DNA from: Cynocephalus volans | Taxonomy: Eukaryota; Chordata; Mammalia; Dermoptera; Cynocephalidae | DNA: 64,000 nt | NCBI RefSeq assembly: GCF_027409185.1 | Contig: NC_084468.1 | Location: 47,555,001 to 47,619,000, forward strand | Direction: 5' to 3' | Part shown: piece by piece, positions 25,001 through 31,754 of the stretch | Layout: the number at the start of each line of letters is the position of its first letter | Numbering within the stretch: the first letter of the stretch is position 1 | The notes under the pieces: model-generated | Databases searched by the model: none | Seen by the model: only the letters and a program-made list of their open reading frames with translations | Told to the model about the DNA's origin: nothing | Position numbers and translations under genes: made by a program

Positions 25001-25946
25001 TGCGAGAACGTTCTTACTACCGAGGAAGAAAGAAGGGTAAAAAGAAGGATCAGATTGGAAAAGGGACCCAAGGAGCAACTGCAGGAGGTTCATCTGAACT
25101 GTAAGTCATTGCTCCACAATTGAGGTCACATAGAACATATGTTGTTTCTTTCTGAGATTGACTTAAGTGTACTAGCTGAGAATTTGTTAATATATTTTAA
25201 ATATATTAAGTATAGTCATATATTTTTGATAAATGTTTGCAATATGCTTATGTAAAGGAAATAAAATATATTTCTGGTTTGATTGTATTGTAAAAACTAA
25301 ATATTGTATTTACTTTCAAAAGGAAACTACAGAGTCATTCAACTAAATATCTAGATAAACAGATATAAATAATATAACTAGAAAGAAGTATTAAAAATGT
25401 TAAGTTATTCCTATGTGGTAGAATTATATGTCATTAAATTTTTTAAAAAATTGTCTAAGCTTTCTAAAAATTGGCATGTACTAGGATCAAACCCTCCCTT
25501 GGTGTTATCAACACCACGCTCTAACCAACTGAGCTAACCAGCTAGCCCAGCATGTACCATATATCACTTTTTCTTTTATTATAAAACAGTAAAAATTTTA
25601 TTTAAAAGAAAAATGGATAGGGAGTTGAGGGAGCCACCTTAAAAGAAATAGAAAATGTGTAGGAGATGGTTAGGGGTGGAAAGTAAAATCCATGTACATA
25701 CATTTTTATAGCTTTTTCCTTTGTCAAATATATGAATGATCAAAACTTGTCTAATCTGATGATTTCAGGGATGCCAGTAAAACTGTAAGCAGCCCACCCA
25801 CCTCCCCAAGACCTGGCACTGCAGCAACAGTATCTGCCTCTACAAGTAACATCATACCCCCAAGACACCAGAAGCCTGCAGGGGCTCCAGCAACAAAAAA
25901 GAAACAGCAACAGAAAAAGAAGAAAAGTGGAAAAGGTGGCTGGTGA
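940..25946 (+). CDS. SRP72: SRP72, signal recognition particle 72-kDa subunit (exons 2-19; 5' end outside window)
   Basis: SRP72 binds SRP68 and 7SL RNA in the signal recognition particle, which targets secretory and membrane proteins to the endoplasmic reticulum. Joined exons: 940-1052, 3678-3801, 5133-5276, 5404-5515, 7090-7121, 8535-8659, 8753-8810, 11493-11624, 12654-12782, 14272-14344, 16032-16096, 17635-17730, 18535-18638, 18775-18852, 20002-20139, 21862-21899, 24941-25100 and 25769-25946. They total 1899 nt in one frame, 632 codons plus stop, which equals residues 40-671 of the 671-residue human protein. The protein has an N-terminal TPR-type helical region, then a Lys-rich tail with the conserved PDPERWLPMRERSYYRG motif (RNA-binding part), ending GKGGW. 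Every junction keeps phase and no stop or frameshift is seen. The first exon (about 39 residues) lies upstream. Confidence 0.97.
2022..2142 (+). repeat. tRNA-Ile-derived SINE monomer (CYN-like)
   Basis: The head ggctggctggttagctcag reads as tRNA 5' half with A box. The body includes a degenerate B box (agttcagatccc), closes with ggccagctg, and runs into an A-rich tail. Located in SRP72 intron 2. Confidence 0.85.
2338..2410. mobile_element. Short palindromic MITE-like element, copy 1
   Basis: The two arms read gtactttaaaaagttcatgg and, in reverse complement, gatacttctagaggttcatgg, with about 25 bp between them. This terminal inverted repeat structure is shared with copy 2 at 19656-19798. It is a short non-autonomous element whose family I cannot name. 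Confidence 0.55.
3475..3645 (+). repeat. MIR SINE
   Basis: Ordered MIR landmarks are readable: ttgccacttacaagctatctg, then caagtcattaacctttgtc, then tttcctcatctg, then gcttagagaagtatctggca and tagtgggtgctc. The copy lies just before SRP72 exon 3. Confidence 0.75.
3678..3801 (+). CDS. SRP72: SRP72 exon 3
   Basis: Acceptor cttcttcag, donor gtaatt. It encodes NSLSFEKAYCEYRLNRIENA through KELYGQV (TPR region) and ends in phase 0. Confidence 0.96.
3802..5132 (+). other. SRP72: SRP72 intron 3
   Basis: AT-rich unique sequence. I see no repeat family or RNA gene that I can name. Confidence 0.8.
5133..5276 (+). CDS. SRP72: SRP72 exon 4
   Basis: Acceptor tgtctttcag, donor gtgagt. It encodes LYRLERYDECLAVYRDLVRN through AAQSNWEKVVP in 48 whole codons. 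Confidence 0.96.
5325..5372 (-). repeat. CYN-like SINE remnant in the 127-nt SRP72 intron 4
   Basis: The stretch ttttttgtggctggccagtacagggatccaaac is the reverse complement of the SINE 3' end (GGATCC...GGCCAGC plus A tail). It lies 31 nt upstream of the exon 5 boundary and makes up over a third of intron 4 (5277-5403). Confidence 0.7.
5404..5515 (+). CDS. SRP72: SRP72 exon 5
   Basis: Acceptor cattgacag. It encodes ENLGLQEGTHELCYNAACAL through KILQKAE, with the last codon split after one base. The donor reads gttgga, unusually weak, yet it is the only GT that keeps the frame with exon 6 (AED|LCRHSL). Confidence 0.93.
5516..7089 (+). other. SRP72: SRP72 intron 5
   Basis: AT-rich and without recognisable genes. 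A diverged repeat is possible in 6360-6860 (L1-like wording) but is too weak to name. Confidence 0.7.
7090..7121 (+). CDS. SRP72: SRP72 exon 6 (32-nt microexon)
   Basis: Acceptor cttttatag, donor gtaagt. It encodes (D)LCRHSLSEDS. The human protein has DLCRRSLSEDT at this point, so the tiny exon is real. Confidence 0.93.
7122..8534 (+). other. SRP72: SRP72 intron 6
   Basis: AT-rich. The only recognised element is the SINE at 8149-8237. Confidence 0.75.
8149..8237 (-). repeat. tRNA-Ile-derived SINE monomer (CYN-like)
   Basis: It reads in reverse complement: ggcagctggccaatagggag, then gatctgaacc (B box), then gagctaaccagccagccc (A box and head). A T-rich stretch precedes it as the complement of the A tail. 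Confidence 0.85.
8535..8659 (+). CDS. SRP72: SRP72 exon 7
   Basis: Acceptor ctgcttag, donor gtaagt. It encodes DGTEEDPQAELAIIHGQMAY through LYNQIIKLK, with the last Lys codon split. Confidence 0.96.
8753..8810 (+). CDS. SRP72: SRP72 exon 8
   Basis: Acceptor gttcacag, donor gtatgg. It encodes (K)PTDVGLLAVIANNIITINK. The preceding intron 7 is only 93 nt. Confidence 0.95.
9385..9610 (-). repeat. MIR SINE
   Basis: Reverse-complement MIR landmarks in order: catcttatttcatcctcaca, then caatttatagggagtataat, then aggagttaagtaatttatgt, then atagccagtaagaagtagaa and attcagatttg. Confidence 0.65.
11252..11284. repeat. Alternating purine-pyrimidine (CA/CG) tract
   Basis: acacacacacgtgcgcgcgt and the following cacacgcacgca form about 33 bp of strict purine-pyrimidine alternation, a Z-DNA-prone sequence. 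Confidence 0.8.
11493..11624 (+). CDS. SRP72: SRP72 exon 9
   Basis: Acceptor tctttgtcag, donor gtaggt. It encodes DQNVFDSKKKVKLTNAEGVE through LLAMYTNQ in 44 whole codons. Confidence 0.96.
11873..12051 (-). repeat. CYN-like SINE dimer
   Basis: In reverse complement it has both units: second unit gatgaccagtaaggggatct, then first unit gggatctgaacccgtggcc, ending gagccacgggccggcccc. Near-matching flanks ctcataacctt and ctcattacctt look like its target-site duplication. Confidence 0.9.
12654..12782 (+). CDS. SRP72: SRP72 exon 10
   Basis: Acceptor ctcctag, donor gtaaag. It encodes AEQCRKISAGLQSQSPEHLL through HTKAIELLQ in 43 whole codons. Confidence 0.96.
12783..14271 (+). other. SRP72: SRP72 intron 10
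   Basis: It contains the SINE dimer at 13107-13297. Around 13660-14060 is an old interspersed repeat (wording ccctcatggaatttacattc) also seen near 46060-46560; its family is not named. Confidence 0.65.
13107..13297 (+). repeat. CYN-like SINE dimer with target-site duplication
   Basis: Unit 1 begins gggccggcccgtggctcact and has the B box gggttcggatccc. Unit 2 begins ggatggccggttcgctcact and ends ccttaccggtcatcttt plus an A-rich tail. It is flanked by aataatatattct at 13094-13106 and 13298-13310, a perfect 13-bp target-site duplication. Confidence 0.95.
14272..14344 (+). CDS. SRP72: SRP72 exon 11
   Basis: Acceptor cttttta-g, donor gtatta. It encodes EFSDQHPENAAEIKLTMAQL through KISQ, with the next Gly codon split. 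Confidence 0.95.
14756..14850 (-). repeat. tRNA-Ile-derived SINE monomer (CYN-like)
   Basis: Reverse complement: catctggccagtacagagaa, then cgaactcttgaccttggtg, then aactgagctaattagccag. A T run marks the A tail. Confidence 0.85.
15755..15860 (+). repeat. MIR SINE fragment
   Basis: MIR core phrases: gtctctgccattatctttct, then gagtttaagcaaggta, then caatttcctcatctgtaaaa. Confidence 0.6.
16032..16096 (+). CDS. SRP72: SRP72 exon 12
   Basis: Acceptor ctcttaag, donor gtgagt. It encodes (G)NISKACLILRSIEELKHKPG followed by Met. Confidence 0.95.
16183..16279 (-). repeat. tRNA-Ile-derived SINE monomer (CYN-like)
   Basis: Reverse complement: atggctggctggtatggggg, then gaacccttgaccttggtgtt, then gttcattggccagccc. 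It lies in SRP72 intron 12 (16097-17634), whose remainder is AT-rich without recognised features. Confidence 0.85.
17635..17730 (+). CDS. SRP72: SRP72 exon 13
   Basis: Acceptor gctgggtag, donor gtaaat. It encodes VSALVTMYSHEEDIDGAIEV through QWYQNHQ in 32 codons. Human has D-S at the position read here as D-G. Confidence 0.95.
18535..18638 (+). CDS. SRP72: SRP72 exon 14
   Basis: Acceptor aatttgtag, donor gtaagc. It encodes PKSPAHLSLIREAANFKLKY through SDLEQLW, with the next Lys codon split. Intron 13 (17731-18534) shows no recognised feature. Confidence 0.96.
18775..18852 (+). CDS. SRP72: SRP72 exon 15
   Basis: Acceptor ttcttttag. It encodes (K)QNPKDIHTLAQLISAYSLVD then PEKAK, with gt left for the next codon. 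The donor is GTATCCTTTT, a U12-type site. The competing GT two bases upstream would give an immediate TAG in exon 16, so 18852 is the only in-frame end. Confidence 0.93.
19262..19361 (-). repeat. tRNA-Ile-derived SINE monomer (CYN-like)
   Basis: Reverse complement: gcgctggccagtaattgatc, then caaacccttgaccttagcat, then aactgagctaagaggccag. Inside the U12-type intron. Confidence 0.8.
19656..19798. mobile_element. MITE-like element copy 2, interrupted by a SINE
   Basis: Left arm gtcttcaaaaagttcatgga; right arm, in reverse complement, gtatttcaaaaaattcatgg. Its middle wording (ttttaattcta) matches copy 1 at 2338-2410. A SINE fragment was inserted inside it. Confidence 0.6.
19695..19751 (-). repeat. 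Truncated CYN-like SINE nested in the MITE-like element
   Basis: A T run is followed by agcaccacactcttaacca and gagctaactggccagccc. It is flanked by cactatctttt at 19684-19694 and 19752-19762, an 11-bp target-site duplication. Confidence 0.8.
20002..20139 (+). CDS. SRP72: SRP72 exon 16
   Basis: Acceptor tctgtcccag, donor gtaatg. It encodes (V)LSKHLPSSDSMSLKVDVEAL through GDTQPKEQ, with the next Gly codon split. Human has Ala where the split Val codon (gt|t) is read. Confidence 0.95.
20613..20707 (-). repeat. tRNA-Ile-derived SINE monomer (CYN-like)
   Basis: Reverse complement: cagctggctggtacagggat, then caaacccctgaccttggtgt, then ctgagctaaccggccagcc. Confidence 0.88.
20907..21076 (+). repeat. 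CYN-like SINE dimer
   Basis: Unit 1 gggccagcccatggctcact; unit 2 ggatggccggttcgctcact; end ccttaccggtcatcttt plus A tail. Located in SRP72 intron 16 (20140-21861), otherwise AT-rich. Confidence 0.93.
21862..21899 (+). CDS. SRP72: SRP72 exon 17 (Lys-rich)
   Basis: Acceptor tctttgtag, donor gtaagg. It encodes (G)[12 protein letters not shown], the start of the basic C-terminal tail. Confidence 0.94.
22055..22285 (+). repeat. MIR SINE
   Basis: A well preserved MIR: actctggagtttgattgtct, then tttcactgtgtgactgtgaa, then caggttacttaacacactta, then catctgtaaaattgaatatg, then cctggcacacagtaagcc. Confidence 0.8.
22900..23041 (-). repeat. CYN-like SINE dimer, internally shortened
   Basis: Reverse complement with a T run, gatgaccggtaaggggatct, then gtgagcaactggccatccct, then gatccgaacccgaggccgg. 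About 50 bp of unit 1 are missing. Flanks ttcagttcact and tcaattcact resemble a target-site duplication. Confidence 0.88.
23279..23405 (+). repeat. SINE monomer with duplicated A-box region
   Basis: The head repeats ggctggttagctc twice before ctcagctggttagagtgcgg; the B box is gggttcggttcccc. It ends ggccagccaccaaaaataaa. Confidence 0.88.
23835..24650 (-). repeat. Old L1 3' end (LINE-1)
   Basis: The wording aaacagctttattgagagat then aattcacatatcatacaatt, gtgcgaccatcaccacag, and ccaggttcatccatgttgtc is the reverse complement of old mammalian L1 3' untranslated sequence. It fills much of SRP72 intron 17 (21900-24940). Confidence 0.75.
24941..25100 (+). CDS. SRP72: SRP72 exon 18 (conserved RNA-binding motif)
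   Basis: Acceptor tattatacag, donor gtaagt. It encodes (G)KLPKNYDPKVTPDPERWLPM and RERSYYRGRKKGKKKDQIG, the invariant SRP72 C-terminal motif, then GTQGATAGGSSE. Confidence 0.97.
25467..25547 (-). repeat. tRNA-Ile-derived SINE monomer (CYN-like)
   Basis: Reverse complement: ttggcatgtactaggatcaa, then cttggtgttatcaacaccac, then actgagctaaccagctagcc. In SRP72 intron 18 (25101-25768). Confidence 0.8.
25769..25946 (+). CDS. SRP72: SRP72 exon 19 (last coding exon)
   Basis: Acceptor gatttcag. It encodes (D)ASKTVSSPPTSPRPGTAAT through QQKKKKSGKGGW and stop TGA at 25944-25946, matching the human C-terminus. Confidence 0.97.
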
Positions 25947-27130
25947 TTAGAAAATTCTTGTTGCAGGCTATTTTTAAACTAGTCTCAATGGCACTAGGAA
26001 CATAATAAAGGTAACACAGCAAGAAGCACAGAACTGCTCCCTCTTCTGTCCCCATATTTTCAGAAAATAATTTCTTGTGTATCAAATTGAAAAACATCTT
26101 TCTCAAACTCTGCCTAGTAGAGTTGGCCTGCTTGTACCACCTTGCTTTGCACAGATTATGAGGACTGAAAATAATTGGGCATTTACCTACCTTGATATCT
26201 GTTGCATACCTTATCTTTGTGTACTCATTTGATCTTTTCTCAGTTTCACAAACAAGGCATGTTCCAGGAGGTTTTCCAGGATTTAAACAGAAACTATTTC
26301 AACTAGAGTCTGAAGATACTTGTTTCTGTTTAAGTCTCACTTTAAATTATGTCTTAGGAGGCCTTAAGAGGCTGAAAGTGCAATCTTCTGAGCATTCCAA
26401 ATATCTGCTTACAAATATCACGTGATAAAAAAGGACCTTATTAAAACATTGGTGTTCCTCACTTAATTAAATGAGTGCCCACAAGAAAACTAAAGTAACT
26501 ATCTTAAATAATTTTAACTATAAATTCTCTGTCATGTGATACTGCAATATGGGATATTTTTCATATATGTATGGCTTCTTTGTGCCCCATATTGTTTTCA
26601 GATTATGGTAACATACTGATAGTGCCATGAAAGAATTCAAGGAAAAAAATCAATGTTGCAAGAAGTTGACTCTAAGACACAGTGTTCTGGGGTCAGATTT
26701 GGGTTTGGACTGTCTCAATTGGAAAGATTAATGGCCTCTATCAAGTACATGAACGTTGCTTCCTATGTAGTGAGGGAATCAATACCCAAGTTCTGTACCA
26801 GGCAGTATAAAATCTAACAAGACTGTTAGGCTCAATTAACAGTAGATACTCAAATGGCTCCTTTTGATAGTTAATGGTTATGGCCTTTCATTACCTTTCT
26901 CAAAGTAATGAAGTATTTTACAGTCAATTTGTGGTATGAATGTTGCTCTTGTCTTTTCTTGCTTACAAGCCGCTTTCACATTGAAGAGCTGTGAGACAGA
27001 CACATTGGGATGCCTACCCTGTTAGTATTCATTTTATGTTGCCCAAGATATCATTTAATTTAGATTTAGGAGTATTTCCTTGTGATCATATTATTCTGTC
27101 CTTGTTAATAAAGTACTCCTGTGTTTGACT
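25947..27130 (+). other. SRP72: SRP72 3' untranslated region
   Basis: AT-rich and unique. AATAAA occurs at 26004-26009 (early, only about 60 nt after the stop) and at 27107-27112, followed by a TG-rich stretch (gtactcctgtgtttgactct), which is the likely main poly(A) site. Confidence 0.75.
27107..27112 (+). terminator. SRP72 poly(A) signal AATAAA
   Basis: Canonical hexamer with a downstream GT-rich element within 20 nt. It lies 1.16 kb after the stop codon. Confidence 0.7.
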
Positions 27131-28480
27131 CTGAATATATCTACTGAAACTTCTTCAAAGAGTTTTTTTAAAGGCTTTTCTCCTTAACAAGATGAGAAAT
27201 GGGATTGCTGCCTTTCTGTTTAGCATAATCAGAATCTGCAGTGGCATCTAAACAAGAGATCTTCTTAAAATAAGAATGATTTATTATGGCATAATACTTT
27301 TTTGAGCTCTCAGAGAACAGTCTTTTGGTAAGACTAACAGATATTTATTCCTTCTGAATATATACCCTATTACAGGAATAATTGTTAGTAAGTTTATTTA
27401 GGATTCCATTAAATTTCTGTGGTGAAGGATAATCATTTTTTAGGTTAACTAAACAACAGAATTTTGGTGAAAATAATCCATCGTGAGAAATTTGACCTAA
27501 GGTACAACAGTGAAATTTATAGTTTTCTATTTAGTCATTGTTATTGGCAGCCATTGCCATTGGTAGTCATTGCTAAACAACCGAAACCCAGTTCAAATAA
27601 ATAAATTAATTGTCAAATGAAGTGTGAACATCTATATTAACTTTCTAGTAATTATTTCCTCTTTTGGACAGGTCTTTAACCAATAACATACATATACTTT
27701 GTATATATATGTGTGTGTATGTGTACATTTATAAACTTCAGTATGGATACGTCCATTCACTGTGGCACATTTTAAAATAAAATATTCTAGGAGTCAATAT
27801 GGAAGGTGTTGTGGGTGTTGGCATTTTATGGAGGACTTCCTGGTTAGTGTATCTAAGAATTTTCTTTTAAGCGGGTATCTAAAATTGCTCCTGCCCCTCC
27901 CAGCAAAGCCACAAAACTAATCTGATGGGATTGAGAGAACCCAGTTTAAATGCCACTGAAAATTCGTGTTGGCATGTGTGTAAACAAACAGGAGTAAACC
28001 TTTTTTAAAGTTACTACGCGCAGCACTTTCAAGACTTACTGGAAACAGCTAACCTTAAAAACTGTTGCATCACTCAAGCCTTCTGGTACTTGCCATTCAT
28101 TTACTGTTTCTTACAAGCCTATTGAAACATATCTGATTAAGGAAAATCAGTTTATTCCATTAAAAAATAATTTTGTTAAATTGTGAGATATACTAAAGAG
28201 TCCAGTTTAACAAGATAATAAAAGGAACCATCCAAGTATTTCTCAACTATTACACCATCTTTGAAAAGCCCTTTGAGTGCCTGATTTACTACATATTAGA
28301 TCATTAGGGGCGACTAGACAATTTCGTTTTGGTTTTAATGCCCCGCATTACTAACAGCCATGAACTTGACAGGCTACTTAATCTATGGAGAATTTTTTCT
28401 AAAGCGAAATACAACGAATTTAAAACAACGGAACTGTTCACGTTCCTCCGTCCTTTACAATCCTGGGTAGCGGACTCTAG
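27131..28480. other. SRP72-ARL9 intergenic region
   Basis: AT-rich sequence without genes or nameable repeats, apart from a short TG/TA run near 27700-27725. Confidence 0.7.
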
Positions 28481-28484
28481 ACAT

Positions 28485-29480
28485 TCCTAGTGGAGTTTAC
28501 AGGGGCCGGAGGGCGGGGAGATACACGACTTTCCAGGCCCTGTGTTGTTAGCGGGGAACGGCGGGGAATCCCTTGGGGACGCACGGGACTCTGGCTCCCC
28601 AGGCGTTCTCCGGGTTTGAGACAAGTAGGCTGGGCGGGCCTGGAGTTGAAGCCAGAGAGGTCAGACGCTAAGGTCGCCTGGGACGCGGCCTGCGTGGAAG
28701 GAGTTTCTGAGACACTGCCCGCTCGAGGGATTCGCGCTATAGCGCACCCTCCAAGTGGCGCCTAGGGACGCTCTTCCTGCAGCGACGATCCGCCCCGCCG
28801 GGCTGTCCCGACTCCCCCGCTTCATGTCCCCCCTCCTACCCACAGAGTTCGGCAAATAAGTTAGGAACAGCGCTCGGTGGGCGAGGTGCCGGGCGGCTGA
28901 CAGCGCGCGCTGGGGCTGGCGGCGGCCGGTGACCGCGGGTGTGGCCTACGCCCCCTGGACCTACGTCTCCGCTCAGCGTACCCCGCCGGGACCACTCCGG
29001 CCGGGACAACACGGCCAGGCTCCGGCGCGCGGGCGCGCGGGGGGAAGGAAGGAAGCGGGGGCGGAGAGGATGGAAAGGGGGAAAGTGAAGAAAGGGAAGG
29101 GAAAGGAGACGGACGAGGAGAGACTTAGAGAAAAAGGAAAGGAAGAGAAAAAGAAGGAGAAAGTGAAAGAAAGAGAAAAGGAGAAGGAGAAAGGAAAGAA
29201 GAATAAAGGACAAGAAGAGGGAAAGGAGGAGAAGAGGAGAGAGCAAGGGAAGGAGGCAGAGAAAGAGAAGGAACAGCTGAAGGGAAAAGGAGAGGAAGAG
29301 AAGAACGACGACACGAGCGCCTTGGCCAGGACCCTGCTCGAGCCCCCGGTAAGACACCCGGTGCCCGGGACCCCCGCCCCCAAAGCCACTGTGGGCGCTC
29401 AGACTAGGGCACCGGCTTTGTTACGTGCGGAGGCCCCAGACCCGCGCGGGAGGGGATCGAGTCTCATCTGAGGGCTTTTT
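28485..29480 (+). promoter_or_regulatory. ARL9: CpG-rich promoter region of ARL9
   Basis: GC content and CpG density rise sharply from about 28490 and fall after about 29480. This is the only such island between SRP72 and ARL9 and it covers the first coding exon. The transcription start is not fixed by the sequence; no TATA box is evident near the ATG. Confidence 0.75.
29070..29348 (+). CDS. ARL9: ARL9 coding exon 1 (Lys/Glu-rich)
   Basis: Begins [19 protein letters not shown] and ends ARTLLEPP, then donor gtaaga, phase 0. From about residue 5 to 85 nearly every residue is K, E, R, G or Q, probably a charged helix or disordered segment. The context gagaggATGg is an acceptable Kozak site. Purine-rich coding sequence makes this exon prone to repeat-length change. 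Confidence 0.85.
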
Positions 29481-31684
29481 AAAATCTGGATGGACGGGGT
29501 TGTATCAAGCTTCGAACGACCTATCACCAGCCCCTTCCTCACCCCGGCCCCTGCCCCTCATCACATCGAGTGCTGAGGGACAGGAGATCTTGGCCTTCGC
29601 CAAGCGCTCTACACTTGAGCGCGCACACCGGCTGACACCCGAGAAGAGCCCTGAACCCTGAACCCTCCGCACGCACAGGCTCTTTCCATTGCCTGCATTC
29701 TTTGTGAGAAGGGGCAGTGTTCCGAATTTATGTAGGATGTGTCTGGCGGCTCTCTGGATCGTTTCCGTGGGCGCTGTGGCTACTGCTTACATTGTTTTCA
29801 GACCACTATTGAAAGGACGGTCGCAATTTTAACTGAGGTCTTAGAAACCAAGCACTGTTTGGGTCAGCTTGATGGACTCTGTGCTCCTGGAGCTCCTGAA
29901 CTGGCTTCTTGGCTCAGAGCGCCTTTCTCATTGTAAACAGTTTGAATTACTAACAGAGATTTGATCTCTGGTAAAACACAGACTACATAGATTCACATAT
30001 AGCTAAAGGAATAACTTTGGGCAAAGAACAATGGTGTTCAAAATCACATTTAGTGTCTGAACTCTTGGTTTACGATAATCTCAGCTTTCCTTAGGAGATG
30101 ATAAACACGAGGAAGAACGTTTAGACTAAAAATTAAGTAAAATATAAACATGGGTGAGTGCAGAATTTCTAGATAGGGTGGGCTTAGGGACAGCAATATG
30201 GTGGGAAAGGAAATAGGGAACTGTTTTTAACTCACAACATTTCATAGAATCTAAGATGCCATTATTTTAGGTACCACTAAGAAGGGGAAAAAATGCTGCC
30301 AACCAAAATATGACTACCTTTCATGGTAAAACACATCCTAATTTCAGAGATATTAAAATAAAATAAAAGAGCATTTTAGAATTAATGTACTATGCTGGGG
30401 TAGCCTGAATGGTGTCCCTAGTGAAGGTTGTTGGGGGACTCAACCACACCCTGCAGCCATTCTTTGGTGCCACCATTGCTTTAAAGCGTGAAATTTTAAA
30501 CCATCCAATGAGGTCTCCTTTGTGCATCAAGTGCCTCTTTTTTACCATATAGTACACTCTCAGAATGGCTGTATAACATTTAGACACAGTGAGGGAGTGG
30601 GAAGGAAGCAGGGATGGAGGTAGGAAACACCCATGAAAATACCATTTGCTTTAAGAGCCATCAAGAATTCACTCGAAGAACAAATACGTACTTTTTTTGA
30701 ATTCTGTTTTCTACTATAGTCCTTCATAAATCGTGTTCTCTACACAAGTCTGTATTAGACCAGACCTTAAAATATCTTCCTTTCAAGAGATCTTTTTTCT
30801 TTTTTACTTTTTTTTTTTTTTTTTTCAGTTAGTCAAATGTGGTTGTGGGGGTGGGGGAGACAATGTTACAAAGACCTTTTTAAAAAGAAGGTGGGATAGA
30901 TATTCTAATGCTGTTTAGGGTCACTTTTTTCCAGAAATCCAGTCTAAGTCTAATGTCAACATTTAGTGTTCAAGCAGAACAAACAGAATGTATAAGATTA
31001 TTTTTATTTCTAAACCAGTGCTATTAAAGACAATTACTGGTGTTTTTGTACATGAGAAACTTCTTTAGTAGGCTTTTTAGGAAATAGAATTGAATTTTTG
31101 TGAGCAGTCTGGCTGTACTGTTGCTCATTTATTACTGTTCACATTAAAGTTTGCACCCTAGAAACCATATTTCTGAACACTCTGAACCTTCTGTTTCTGT
31201 CATCACACCATCCTGCCCTTCTTGTCCCTCAATCATTTGTCATAAAAAATTTTAAGCCTGGTACATTGGTAGAATGCTTCTTTCTAAGTATATTGGTAGA
31301 ATACCTCTTTCTAAGCTTACTTCCAGTTCAGCAGGTTTTAACATAAGGTTCTAAGACAAATAAATACTCATTTGTGATTGGAAGTGGTTTAACAATTTCT
31401 ATAATCTTAGCCTTTTCATTTAATCATGATACTTATATTAAAAAGTATAAGAGGAGAACCTTGCCCTGAGATCTTATAATCTAGTTATCCAGTTGTGGAG
31501 ACAAGACAGATTAATAATAATATTAGATGCTTCCATGCTGAGTGGCACAGTTAATATATGCACCATGGAGGTCCCAAGACCCCAAACAACAAGCTGAACT
31601 CTGGTGCAGTCTCCAATGGACAGCAATTCAAGAAGCAAATCTGAAAACTGGCCCTGTGATCTATGACACCTCCCATAAATAATG

Positions 31685-31754
<70 letters not shown>

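Noticed and set aside
28929-29069. Upstream extension of ARL9 beginning at a GTG
   Set aside because: There is no in-frame ATG before 29070, so the extra 47 codons are treated as 5' UTR.
28836-29389. Long antisense frames (173 and 138 codons) opposite ARL9 exon 1
   Set aside because: They are the complement of the Lys/Glu-rich purine tract, giving Leu/Ser/Phe runs, and show no independent protein features.
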